NCBI RefSeq assembly: GCF_052115385.1
Contig: NZ_JBFRGP010000013.1
Coordinates: 67,844-131,843, forward strand
DNA from: Dyella_D sp052115385
GTDB taxonomy: Bacteria; Pseudomonadota; Gammaproteobacteria; Xanthomonadales; Rhodanobacteraceae
Direction: 5' to 3'
DNA: 64,000 nt
Every line of letters begins with the position of its first letter. Position 1 is the first letter of the stretch. Below the pieces are notes generated by a model. It ran no database searches and was not told where the DNA came from. It saw nothing but the letters and a program-made list of their open reading frames with translations. Of the stretch, positions 1 to 9,637 are shown piece by piece. A program made the position numbers and the translations under genes.

Positions 1-1
1 C

Positions 2-1888
<1,887 letters not shown>

Positions 1889-1894
1889 CACGGC

Positions 1895-2983
1895 ATGGCG
1901 ACCGAGCAGTGCGACGCGCCCGTACCGCCGCCGTTCTGGCGGCGGTATGCGCTCGCCCTGTGGGTGTTGTTGCTGGTGGCGATCGGGGCGATGCGTGCGC
2001 TGAACCGCTACCTGGTCGGGGTGGCCTACAGTCATGTCGCGCCGATCGCGCCGCTGCTGATCGAGGAGCTGACCGGCGCGTTGAGCTTCGGCGCGTTCCT
2101 TCCACCGGTCTTCTATGCCTTGCGCTGGCTGCGTCGACGCCGCTGGCGCCTGCTATGGCATGCGGCGGTGTTCGCCGGTCTGTCGGTGGCGCAGACCAGC
2201 CTGATGATCGCGCTGCGCCTGCTGGTCTTCGGCGGGATGGGGCTGCCTGCGGACGACTACGCGCCGACGGTGTGGCGCTATGTGATGGAGATGCCGACGC
2301 AGCTGTTCTTCTATGTACTGGTCGCGGTCGGCCTGTGGCTGTTCGACCGTTACCGCGAAAGCCGCACGCGCGAATTGCGCGCTGCACAGCTGGAATCGGC
2401 GTTGTCGGAAGCGCGGCTGGAAGCGCTGCGCCTGCAGCTCAATCCACATTTTCTGTTCAATACGCTCAATGCGGTCTCCGAGCTGATGTACGACCGGCCC
2501 GCGGTGGCCGATGAAATGCTGTCGCGGATCGGCGCGCTGCTGCGCGCCACGCTGTCGGCCGGCGCGCAGGAGCATCGCCTCGCCGACGAGTGGAAGCTGC
2601 TGGCCTTGTACATGGATATCCAGCGGGCGCGATTCGGCGATGGTCTCGACGCCGACGTAAACAGCGACGCCGCGCTGGACGATCTGCGCATTCCCTTCCT
2701 GTTGCTGCAACCGCTGGTGGAGAACGCCATCGAGCACGGCGGGCAAGGCGACCATCGCCGGGTGCGGGTGGAGGCCGAGCGGGATGCCGAGCGCCTGACG
2801 CTGCGGGTGCGCGATGGCGGCGGTGGCGTGGCGCGTGCCGGGCATGGCATTGGCCTCGGCAACGTGGGCGCCCGCCTGCAGCATCTGTACGGTGATAAAG
2901 CCGGCGTGCGCCTGGAAGCGATGCCGGAAGGCGGCAGCGTCGTCACGGTATGGCTGCCCGCGCGGCGCTGGGTGGCAGCATGA
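1895..2983 (+). CDS. LytS/YehU-type sensor histidine kinase
   Basis: A 362-residue membrane sensor kinase of the His_kinase (PF06580) type. About four hydrophobic segments occupy residues 17-150. A short coiled linker follows, then the phospho-acceptor box 'LQLNPHFLFNTLNAVSEL' with the conserved His near residue 185. The C-terminus is a HATPase domain with an N box 'PLVENAIEHG' and G boxes 'RDGGGG' and 'GIGLGNVGARL'. This class phosphorylates LytTR response regulators. The downstream regulator starts inside its stop codon (ATGA at 2980), so the two are translationally coupled. No extracellular ligand domain is visible, so the signal is unknown. Confidence 0.93.
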   Translation: MATEQCDAPVPPPFWRRYALALWVLLLVAIGAMRALNRYLVGVAYSHVAPIAPLLIEELTGALSFGAFLPPVFYALRWLRRRRWRLLWHAAVFAGLSVAQTSLMIALRLLVFGGMGLPADDYAPTVWRYVMEMPTQLFFYVLVAVGLWLFDRYRESRTRELRAAQLESALSEARLEALRLQLNPHFLFNTLNAVSELMYDRPAVADEMLSRIGALLRATLSAGAQEHRLADEWKLLALYMDIQRARFGDGLDADVNSDAALDDLRIPFLLLQPLVENAIEHGGQGDHRRVRVEAERDAERLTLRVRDGGGGVARAGHGIGLGNVGARLQHLYGDKAGVRLEAMPEGGSVVTVWLPARRWVAA

Positions 2984-3735
2984 CCCTGCGCGCGGTGGTG
3001 GTGGACGACGAGGCACCGGCACGCGCGAAGCTGCGGCGCTATCTCGCCGAAGCCGAGGGTGTGCTCTGGGTAGGCGAGGCCGGCGATGGCCGCGAGGCGG
3101 TGCATCTGATCCAGCGCGAACGGCCGGACGTGGTGTTCCTCGACATCAGCATGCCCGGGATGGACGGCTTCGCCGTGTTGCAGGCACTGGGCGAACCGCT
3201 GCCGGCGGAGATCGTGTTCGTCACCGCGCATGACGACCAGGCCGTGCGGGCGTTCGAGGTGCATGCGTTCGATTATCTGCTCAAGCCGGTGGGCCCCGAA
3301 CGCTTTCAGGCAGCGATCCGCCGTTTGCGTGAAAAGGTGGCGCCGTCGCTGAGCGTCAGCGCGCGTGTGGACGGCCTGCTGGAGAGCGCGCCACCGCCGG
3401 CACGCTATCTGGAGCGACTGCTGCTGCCGGTTGGCGATGCGGCCGAGCTGGTGCTGGTGGAGCGCATCGACCGCATCGAATCCGACCGCAACTATCTGCA
3501 GGTCTTCGTCGACGGCGCGCCGCGTCGCTTGCGCGGCACGCTGGATGCGATGCAGGCGCGGCTGCATCCTTCGCGCTTCGTGCGGGTCAACCGCTCGACC
3601 GTGGTGCAACTGGATGCCATCCGTGAAGTGCAGCCGTGGCCGGACGGCGAGAAGCGCTTGCTGTTGCGCGATGGAGCGCGGGTGACGTGGACCAGGCGTT
3701 ACTTGGATCAGCTTCCGCCTGGCGTGTTCTTGTAA
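2980..3735 (+). CDS. LytTR-family response regulator
   Basis: This is the partner of the preceding kinase. Starting at the ATG at 2980, which overlaps the kinase stop as ATGA, the protein is 251 residues. A longer in-frame start at 2950 lies inside the kinase gene and is less likely. The receiver domain has the acidic pair 'VVDDE', phospho-acceptor Asp at about residue 55 ('VVFLDISMPGMDGF'), a 'FVTAHDD' switch and Lys in 'DYLLKPVG'. The C-terminal LytTR DNA-binding domain (about residues 145-250) contains 'IESDRNYLQVFVDG' and 'FVRVNRSTVVQLDAI'. It is likely a transcription factor acting on promoters with paired LytTR boxes; targets are not evident. Confidence 0.94.
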   Translation: MTLRAVVVDDEAPARAKLRRYLAEAEGVLWVGEAGDGREAVHLIQRERPDVVFLDISMPGMDGFAVLQALGEPLPAEIVFVTAHDDQAVRAFEVHAFDYLLKPVGPERFQAAIRRLREKVAPSLSVSARVDGLLESAPPPARYLERLLLPVGDAAELVLVERIDRIESDRNYLQVFVDGAPRRLRGTLDAMQARLHPSRFVRVNRSTVVQLDAIREVQPWPDGEKRLLLRDGARVTWTRRYLDQLPPGVFL

Positions 3736-3775
3736 GCGGGAGCTGGCGCTGCCCACAGGCCTTCCGGACGTCACC

Positions 3776-4207
3776 CTATCGTTTAAATTCAAGCTGACTG
3801 TTGCTGGGCGAGGTGACGGGTGCCTGGGGCGTGTCGAACGGTAAGGGGCAGGCGGAGGAACGATTGAACATGTTCTGATGGTCCTGGAGCTGTCGATCGG
3901 CGGCGCTGATGTACGGACGGCGATCCGCGTCTGCGTCGGTGGAGCTCAATGGCGAAACGTTTTCTCTGGTCACGGGCGTACGCAGAAGTGATATCCCCGC
4001 ACTCTTGCCATTGCGCTGCCCTGGTTCATGGCTTCCGGCGCGGGGTATTGCATCCGCCGGCGGGGAAGGAAGCTGGAGATTGAGGCTGCCCGCGGGGGCG
4101 GCGGGCGGTGCGGCCTGTCCGACGGCCCATGGTGAAACCCGCAGGGCGAGTGCTCCGACAAACAGCATCTGGCGGTGGCGAGATGCGGCGTAGATCTTTT
4201 TGATCAT
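3776..4207 (-). CDS. small secreted protein with LNLxL motif
   Basis: A 143-residue protein of unknown function. The N-terminus is basic ('MIKKIYAASRHRQ') then hydrophobic ('LFVGALALRVSPWAVGQA'), consistent with a Sec signal peptide cut near residue 32. The mature part is low-complexity, rich in Pro, Ser and Ala, and starts with 'GSLNLQLPSP'. The pattern hydrophobic-ALAL-x-SP-x-A-x-Q ... G-x-LNL-x-L recurs in the protein at 5890-6330, so the two are probably distant paralogs on either side of the serine hydrolase. It converges on the response regulator gene. A purine-rich AGCAGG precedes the ATG. No catalytic motif was seen. Confidence 0.6.
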   Translation of the reverse strand: MIKKIYAASRHRQMLFVGALALRVSPWAVGQAAPPAAPAGSLNLQLPSPPADAIPRAGSHEPGQRNGKSAGISLLRTPVTRENVSPLSSTDADADRRPYISAADRQLQDHQNMFNRSSACPLPFDTPQAPVTSPSNSQLEFKR

Positions 4208-4428
4208 GCGAATGACCTGCTTTCGAGGCGGCTAAAGCATCGAAGCTAATCGACCTCCGCAAAGCTATAACACTGGATAATTCGTGAGGCGCACTCCTCG
4301 TGGTGTGCGGGTACTGTTTTTGGCGTGCCGGCTCCTGCTTTCGTCCCTGGCGTCCCAACCTTCGTCCCAGTCCGGCCCCCTCCATCCCAACCGCCCGCGC
4401 ACACTCGCTCCATCCCACGGAGACCGTC
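4208..4428. promoter_or_regulatory. divergent intergenic region
   Basis: This 221-bp spacer lies between the minus-strand secreted protein and the plus-strand serine hydrolase, so it should hold both promoters. The part near 4225-4285 is AT-richer than its surroundings. No confident -35/-10 pair or operator could be picked out by eye. Confidence 0.3.
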
Positions 4429-5802
4429 ATGCGCAAGAAAACCATCATCCTCGGAAGCCTCACCGCCCTGGCCCTGGCCGCCGGCGCCTATGGTGCCTCG
4501 CAGTTGAGCGAGGTCCTGCCCGTCGCTGCCGGCGTCGCCGCCCACAACGTCTGCTCGGCCACCTTCGTCGGCGGCCAGGATCCGGACCAGGCGTTCGAAC
4601 AGCTGGTCCTGCCGGTGCTTGGCGACTTCGGCCGCCTGCTCAAGGTGCAGGTCGTGCGCGACACCGGCGATGTGGTGGTGTCCGGCCAACTGCGCCCGCT
4701 GGCCCGCGCCCATTTCACGCCAGGCTATGGCTGCCGGCTGGTGCTGCCCGGCGACCGGCCGTTGCCCGTGGTTGCCGAAGCACCGATCGCGCCGGCGGCG
4801 GATGGCTTCGCACCGAAGCAGCGCGTCGCCTCCAGCAAGCCCACGGTCACCGCTGCGCTGGACAACGTATTCGCCGAGCATGCGGGCCGGCCGGTCAAGC
4901 ACGTCAAGGCGGTGGTGATCGTGAAGGATGGCCAGGTGGTGGCGGAGCGCTATGCCGATGGCATCGACGAACACTCGCCGCTGCTGAGCTTCTCCGTCGC
5001 CAAGTCGTTCACCAATGCCTTGTTCGGCATCCTGGTGCGCCAGGGCAAGCTGCGTGTCGATGAGCCGCTGAACCCGCCGGAATGGAAGGACAAGCACGAC
5101 CCGCGCCGCGCCATCACGCTGGAAGACCTGATGCGCATGCGCAGCGGCCTGGCAGCGGAAGAAGCGGAGTCCGCCGAAAGCCCCGTGGCGAAGATGGAAT
5201 TCCTGCACGGCGACATGGCCGCCTTCGCTGGCGCGCAGCCGGCGAAGGAGCCACCTGGCCGCACGTTTGAATACACCTCGGCCGATACGGTGCTGCTCTC
5301 GCGCAAGCTCGGCAGCGTGGTAGGCGGCGGCGCGGCAGGCATGCGCGAGTTCGCGCGGCGCGAGTTGTTCGCACCGCTGGGCATGGGCGACGTGACGATG
5401 GAGTTCGATGGCGCCGGCACCTTTGTCGGCTCCACTTATATCTATGCAAGCGCTCGCGACTACGCCCGCCTCGGTTGGCTCTACCTGCGCGACGGCATCG
5501 CGCCGGACGGCAAGCGCGTGCTGCCGGAAGGCTGGATGGACTGGTCGCGCCGTTCCACCCTGGACGCCCCGTACGGTGCCGGCTTCTGGACCAACGATGG
5601 CCGCAGCAAGGAGGCGAAGTGGCGCATCGAGGCGGGCTATCCGAAAGAAGGCTTCTACGCCAGCGGCACCATGGGCCAGCGCATCTACGTGATTCCCTCG
5701 GCACACCTGGTCATCACGCGCTTCGGTTATTCGGCGCCGCCGAGCTATGGCATCGAGGACGACCTGGCGCTGATCAAGGCGGCGATCGAGGCTTATCGCT
5801 GA
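4429..5802 (+). CDS. beta-lactamase-related serine hydrolase
   Basis: A 457-residue class C beta-lactamase/penicillin-binding-protein-like hydrolase. The start at 4429 is chosen because it gives a clean signal peptide or membrane anchor ('MRKKTIILGSLTALALAAGA'); the frame is open further upstream but that part looks non-coding. The serine catalytic tetrad is 'SVAK' at residues 189-192 (nucleophile Ser189, Lys192). A Tyr motif 'FEYTSADTVLLS' stands for YxN, and 'YASGTMGQRIYV' sits at the KTG position. The roughly 130 residues before the catalytic domain are not recognised. Family members include esterases, D-aminopeptidases and 6-aminohexanoate-dimer hydrolases, and this fold and length resemble the last group. 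It probably acts in the periplasm. Confidence 0.88.
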   Translation: MRKKTIILGSLTALALAAGAYGASQLSEVLPVAAGVAAHNVCSATFVGGQDPDQAFEQLVLPVLGDFGRLLKVQVVRDTGDVVVSGQLRPLARAHFTPGYGCRLVLPGDRPLPVVAEAPIAPAADGFAPKQRVASSKPTVTAALDNVFAEHAGRPVKHVKAVVIVKDGQVVAERYADGIDEHSPLLSFSVAKSFTNALFGILVRQGKLRVDEPLNPPEWKDKHDPRRAITLEDLMRMRSGLAAEEAESAESPVAKMEFLHGDMAAFAGAQPAKEPPGRTFEYTSADTVLLSRKLGSVVGGGAAGMREFARRELFAPLGMGDVTMEFDGAGTFVGSTYIYASARDYARLGWLYLRDGIAPDGKRVLPEGWMDWSRRSTLDAPYGAGFWTNDGRSKEAKWRIEAGYPKEGFYASGTMGQRIYVIPSAHLVITRFGYSAPPSYGIEDDLALIKAAIEAYR

Positions 5803-5889
5803 CCAGGACTCCGTGCGGCGGAGCCCCCGTGCCCGCCGCACCGCAGCCACAGGTTGTCGACCCATGCCGGTGTCATCGTCCTGGCGTCC

Positions 5890-6330
5890 CTATCTGGCTT
5901 CGGCGGGCAGCCTCCAGCTCGGACAGTTGGGATAGTTGTAATGCTTCTTTTTGTCGGCTGCTCGTTCGGCGACCATTTTCGGCGTGGGGCAATCCGGTGG
6001 TGCAGTCAAATCGGCAGGGCCGCTGCTGCTGCGGAAATAGGCATGGTCTTGCCAGGTTCCACTGCCGGCAAAAATCTTGTCCAGCGCCTGTCGTTTCTTC
6101 TCCGCCTCCGAGACTGGGGAAGGGGCGCTTGCCTGCGATCCGGAATCTTCATGAGCCCCCGCTTCAAGTCGAGGTCCTATCGCCTGAGGCTGAAGTTTGA
6201 GATTCAGTTTGCCCGGCGCGTCCTCAGCCGGCATGGGTTGTGCCAGTGCAAAGGGCGAGGCAAGCAGGGCGAGTGCCGCGAGCAGAAGGATTCCGGGCGC
6301 GCGACGGGAGATATATGCATCTTCGTTCAT
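5890..6330 (-). CDS. small secreted protein, relative of the one at 3776-4207
   Basis: A 146-residue predicted periplasmic protein. The start at 6330 is preferred over 6393 because it follows a GGAGAAA Shine-Dalgarno sequence and leads straight into a signal peptide ('APGILLLAALALLASPFALA'). The mature region opens with 'GKLNLKLQPQ', matching the 'GSLNLQLPSP' of the 3776-4207 product, and ends with a Cys-containing segment ('PPDCPTPK', 'YNYPNCPSW'). The middle ('VSEAEKKRQALDKIFAGSG') is charged and probably helical. It lies convergent to the serine hydrolase and downstream, on the same strand, of the small lipoprotein gene. Function unknown. Confidence 0.65.
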   Translation of the reverse strand: MNEDAYISRRAPGILLLAALALLASPFALAQPMPAEDAPGKLNLKLQPQAIGPRLEAGAHEDSGSQASAPSPVSEAEKKRQALDKIFAGSGTWQDHAYFRSSSGPADLTAPPDCPTPKMVAERAADKKKHYNYPNCPSWRLPAEAR

Positions 6331-6409
6331 GGATTCGACTTTCTCCGGTACGAGTCGCTGGCAGTGAGTTCCAAATGAAGGATCAGTTTGCATTTCGCGG
6401 GCATGGCAC

Positions 6410-6751
6410 CTACTGCTGGTAGTAGCCGCGCTGGAGCATGCAATCCGCTATCAGTGAATCTCTCCATTCTCTGTTGGCGTCGACGGCGCGCTCACTGGGC
6501 CCGGTCCAATAGCCGGGTGTGTAAGTGCACTCCTCACGTCCCTTGCGCTGCTCGCAGACCTCCCGGCCCGGTGTGTGATAACCGGGTTCCTGCACGACGA
6601 TTTGATCGACGAACGCCTCGCGATAGCTGTTGCTGGTGCAAGCGGCGAGATCGCGGTCGCGGAGCTGCGGCGAAACACCCGGCTTAACCCACTCGGTGCA
6701 GCCTGCCAGGGACAGCGCAACTAAAAGCAAGGGAAGTATTGAGCGACGCAC
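6410..6751 (-). CDS. small lipoprotein, copy 1 of a two-member family
   Basis: A 113-residue lipoprotein: signal peptide 'MRRSILPLLLVALSLAGC' with a clear lipobox LAGC, then mature 'TEWVKPGVSPQLRDRDLAAC'. It has five further Cys, and the signature 'ECTYTPGYWTGPS' followed by 'VDANREWRD' and a C-terminal 'DCMLQRGYYQQ'. The same order of motifs and Cys occurs in the protein at 15562-15921, so the two are clear paralogs about 9 kb apart. The Cys spacing suggests disulfides in the periplasm. Function unknown. The secreted-protein gene 5890-6330 follows on the same strand 79 bp on and may be cotranscribed. Confidence 0.8.
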   Translation of the reverse strand: MRRSILPLLLVALSLAGCTEWVKPGVSPQLRDRDLAACTSNSYREAFVDQIVVQEPGYHTPGREVCEQRKGREECTYTPGYWTGPSERAVDANREWRDSLIADCMLQRGYYQQ

Positions 6752-6933
6752 AGCATTTACTCTCTGATGACAAGAGAGCGAGGTTAAGTACCCTTGCGTT
6801 GACTAGCGCCTCGATTTTTCCAATTCGCGAGCGATCTAGTGCCCTGATTCAGAACGTATTGAGGTAGGGCACGCTCGATCCGGCGGCGTGCAATGAGGAC
6901 GCCTGACCCGGAGCGACACCGCGCGGTGCATCG
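6752..6933. other. intergenic, nothing recognised
   Basis: A 182-bp spacer between the lipoprotein start and the LysR stop, both on the minus strand. It should hold the lipoprotein promoter. An AT-rich part lies at about 6810-6850, but no specific site is supported. Confidence 0.3.
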
Positions 6934-7851
6934 CTAACCCCCACCGCACAACTCCACCAGGAAATCGACGAATGCCCGCGTCTTCGCGGGCAGATGCTTG
7001 CGCGACGGATACAGCACGTACAGCGGAAAGCGCTCGTCCGGCCAGTCCGGAAACAGTTCCACCAGCTTGCCCTTGGCCAGGAATTCGCCGATGCCCAGCG
7101 ACATCATCTGGGCGACGCCGTAGCCGGCGAGGCAGGCGTGCAGCATGGTGCCGACGTCGTTGACGATCAGGCGCCCGCCGGCGGGCACGCTCAGCCGCTT
7201 GCGGCCGCGATGGAATTCCCAGGCATAAGCCTGGCCGCTGATGGGGTCGCGGAAGTCGATGCAGGTATGGCGATCCTCGCCCAGCTCCTGCGGGGTGGCA
7301 GGCCGGCCATGGCGGCGCAGATAGGCAGGCGCGGCGACGGTAAGCACGCGCGTCTCCAGCAGCTTGCGCGCCACCAGGGCGGACGGGCGCGGTTCGCCGA
7401 AGCGGATGGCCAGGTCGATGCCCTCGCTCACCAGGTCTCCCGGCTGGTCGCGCACCAGCAGTTCCAATTGCAGTTGCGGATGGCGCGCGAGGAAGGCCTC
7501 GATGCGCGGCGCCAGCAGCAGCTGCGCGAACAGCGGATCGAGCAGGCCGACTCGCAGCTTGCCGCGTACCGCGCCCGCGCTGCCTGCGGCCTCATCGACC
7601 ACTTCTTCCAGCTCGGCCAGCACCGGCGTCACCTGTTGGTGAAAACGGCGGCCTTCTTCGGTAAGGGCCACCGTGCGCGTGGTGCGGTCGAACAGGCGCA
7701 GCCCCAGCCGCTGTTCCAGCCGCGCCACGGCGCGGCTGACACCGGGCTGGGACATGTCCAGGATCTCGCCCGCGCCGGCGAAGCTGCCGGCGTCGACCAC
7801 GGCGAAGAACACGCGCAGGCCGGCCAGGGTACGTTCGTCGAATCCGCTCAT
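6934..7851 (-). CDS. LysR-family transcriptional regulator
   Basis: A 305-residue LysR-type regulator. The N-terminal winged helix-turn-helix (residues 1-65) contains 'FFAVVDAGSFAGAGEIL', 'SQPGVSRAVARLEQRLG' and 'LFDRTTRTVALTEEG'. A substrate-binding domain (about 90-300) follows, with 'GKLRVGLLDPLFAQLLLAPR'. Length is normal for the family. It is divergently transcribed from an NmrA-like oxidoreductase with only 110 bp between starts. In this family that arrangement usually means the regulator controls the neighbour and itself. Confidence 0.93.
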   Translation of the reverse strand: MSGFDERTLAGLRVFFAVVDAGSFAGAGEILDMSQPGVSRAVARLEQRLGLRLFDRTTRTVALTEEGRRFHQQVTPVLAELEEVVDEAAGSAGAVRGKLRVGLLDPLFAQLLLAPRIEAFLARHPQLQLELLVRDQPGDLVSEGIDLAIRFGEPRPSALVARKLLETRVLTVAAPAYLRRHGRPATPQELGEDRHTCIDFRDPISGQAYAWEFHRGRKRLSVPAGGRLIVNDVGTMLHACLAGYGVAQMMSLGIGEFLAKGKLVELFPDWPDERFPLYVLYPSRKHLPAKTRAFVDFLVELCGGG

Positions 7852-7961
7852 GCGTATGAGTCATGAATGAAATGATATTGATGTTATCGCCGCAGGACCG
7901 GCGAAGTCGAACAATGCCTGCCGACGCGGCCTTCCGCCGCCTGGCTTGAGGAGATTTCGAC
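7852..7961. promoter_or_regulatory. divergent LysR/oxidoreductase control region
   Basis: The 110-bp intergenic segment is locally AT-rich just upstream of the LysR ATG (7852-7890, with repeated ATGA and TGATATTGATG tracts), unlike the GC-rich genes around it. LysR regulators bind T-N11-A sites in such spacers, and several pairs can be drawn here, so no single site is claimed. Basis: position plus family knowledge. Confidence 0.45.
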
Positions 7962-8816
7962 ATGTATGCGATCACGGGTATCACGGGGCAGGTCGGCGGC
8001 GCGGTGGCGCGCGCGCTGTTGGCGAACGGTGCGGCGGTGCGCGCCGTGGTGCGCGATGCGGCCAAGGGCGAGCCCTGGCGCGCGCTGGGTTGCGAGGTCG
8101 CGCAGGCCGGCCATGAGGATGCCGATGCGCTGGCGCGGGCCTTCGAAGGTGCCGATGGCGTGTTCCTGATGATGCCGCCGGATTACGACCCGGCGCCGCG
8201 CTTTCCGCTGATCCACGCGCTGGCGGAGCGGTTCCGGCAGGCGATCGAACAGGCTCGGCCGGGAAGGGCGCTGTTCCTTTCCACCGTCGGCGCCCATGTC
8301 GCCGAACCGAACCTGCTGAACAACGCAGGGCTGATGGAGCAGGCGCTGGGACGGCTGTCGATGCCGGTGGCATTCCTGCGCCCGGCCTGGTTCATGGAGA
8401 ACGCCGCATGGGACCTGCCTGGCGCACGCGAGGGCAGCATCCATAGTTTTCTGCAGCCGCTGGATCACCGCATCCCGATGGTGTCGACCGAGGACATCGG
8501 CGCGGTGGCGAAGGAACTGCTGCTGCGCGGCTGGAACGGCCAGCACGTCGAGGAACTGGAAGGCCCGCAGCGCTATGGCGCCGAAGACATCGCGCAAGCC
8601 TATGCCAGCGTACTGGGCCATCCGGTGCGTGCGGAGGCGGTTCCGCGCGAGCGTTGGGAAACCCTGTTCCGCGAACAAGGCGCACGCCATCCCGAGCCGC
8701 GCATCCGCATGCTCGACGGCTTCAACGAAGGCTGGATCCGCTTCGAAGGCGTGCCGCGCGTGGCCGCCACCTCGCTGGAAGTTGCCTTGCGCCGGATCGT
8801 CGAGCGCTCAGCCTGA
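7962..8816 (+). CDS. NmrA-like NAD(P)-binding oxidoreductase
   Basis: A 284-residue atypical short-chain dehydrogenase of the NmrA/QOR2 type. It starts with the dinucleotide-binding loop 'ITGITGQVGGAVARALL' (TGxxGxxG). It continues with the NmrA-like 'GVFLMMPPDY' strand, 'FLSTVGAHVAEPN' and a downstream 'FLRPAWFMENAAW' segment. Such proteins act as quinone or aldehyde reductases or as redox sensors. No canonical YxxxK pair is evident, as is common in this group. The 3' end overlaps the convergent GNAT gene by 9 bp. It is likely controlled by the divergent LysR regulator. Confidence 0.88.
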   Translation: MYAITGITGQVGGAVARALLANGAAVRAVVRDAAKGEPWRALGCEVAQAGHEDADALARAFEGADGVFLMMPPDYDPAPRFPLIHALAERFRQAIEQARPGRALFLSTVGAHVAEPNLLNNAGLMEQALGRLSMPVAFLRPAWFMENAAWDLPGAREGSIHSFLQPLDHRIPMVSTEDIGAVAKELLLRGWNGQHVEELEGPQRYGAEDIAQAYASVLGHPVRAEAVPRERWETLFREQGARHPEPRIRMLDGFNEGWIRFEGVPRVAATSLEVALRRIVERSA

Positions 8817-9251
8817 CGGCTGCACATGGCGCGAGGCGAGCATCAGGTATTCGCCATCGCTGCCGCGCCCCTGGCCGATCTCGGCAAAGCCCAGCTTGAG
8901 ATAGAACGCCAGCGCGGCCTCGTTGCGGCGCAGGCATTTGAGCAGCAGCGGCTGCTCCGGCCAGCCGAGCGCCTGCAGCAAGGCGCGGCCGATGCCGCGC
9001 CGCTGCTGTTCGGCGGCGAGGTAGAGGTGATGGACGAAGCGGTCCGGCTCCCATAGCGCGACGAAGCCGGCAATGCTGCCGTCGTCGGCTTGCGCCACCA
9101 GGACGCGTTCGCCGCGGGTCTGGCCGTCGTAGTCCTCGAGCCGGAAGCTGTCGCCGGCGACCCAGCTGAAGGTGGCTCTGCGTGCTTGCAGGAACAGCTC
9201 GCGCAGGGCGGGGCGGTCGTCGTCGGTGGCGAGGCGGACAGGGATGGTCAT
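8808..9251 (-). CDS. GNAT family N-acetyltransferase
   Basis: A 147-residue Gcn5-related acetyltransferase. The start at 9251 ('MTIPVRLATDDDRPALREL') fits the family N-terminus; a longer frame to 9326 adds 25 unlikely residues. The acetyl-CoA loop is 'EQQRRGIGRALLQAL' (R/Q-x-x-G-x-G/A). The later 'LRRNEAALAFYLKLGFAEIG' is the usual beta6-alpha4 region. The substrate cannot be predicted. It converges with and slightly overlaps the NmrA-like gene. Confidence 0.9.
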   Translation of the reverse strand: MTIPVRLATDDDRPALRELFLQARRATFSWVAGDSFRLEDYDGQTRGERVLVAQADDGSIAGFVALWEPDRFVHHLYLAAEQQRRGIGRALLQALGWPEQPLLLKCLRRNEAALAFYLKLGFAEIGQGRGSDGEYLMLASRHVQPSG

Positions 9252-9637
9252 GGCGTACCAGCGTAGCGCGTGGCGGGTCCGGACCGCCTCTTCTGCGTAA
9301 GGCCTATGCTTTTCGATATCCGCCACACGCTTTATGGTTTTTCGCGGGATGTGCGTTCGCTCACCGCGCTGAAAAACATCGCGTGACTGCAGTCACGCCT
9401 GCGCCAACGCCAGCGGCATCCCATGCAGCCGATGTGCTACTAAAGCCGCCGCTAAGCAAGTGTCGACCGCGTTCTACAGGGGACGTGCCGTTTGCCCGCA
9501 AGGGCATGCGTCGGCTACGCAACGACGCGGTGCCTTCGGTGGTGCCGTCCACGATAAAGCCGCAGTCACGGGTTGGCCCGAAATGACCAGCCGGGGCGTG
9601 CTTTGTCCAACGTTTTATCGGCGGCAGAACCAAGACC
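9252..9637. other. intergenic region with an 18-bp perfect palindrome
   Basis: This 386-bp non-coding stretch lies upstream of the autotransporter gene. At 9381-9398 it carries a perfect 18-bp palindrome (gcgtgactg/cagtcacgc) with no T-run, so it looks more like a regulator site than a terminator. Smaller GC-rich inverted repeats lie at about 9487-9545. No -35/-10 pair or riboswitch could be assigned. Confidence 0.4.

Noticed and set aside
2950..2979. Earlier ATG for the LytTR regulator
   Set aside because: It lies within the kinase gene and adds ten residues absent from the receiver-domain fold; the ATGA overlap at 2980 is better.
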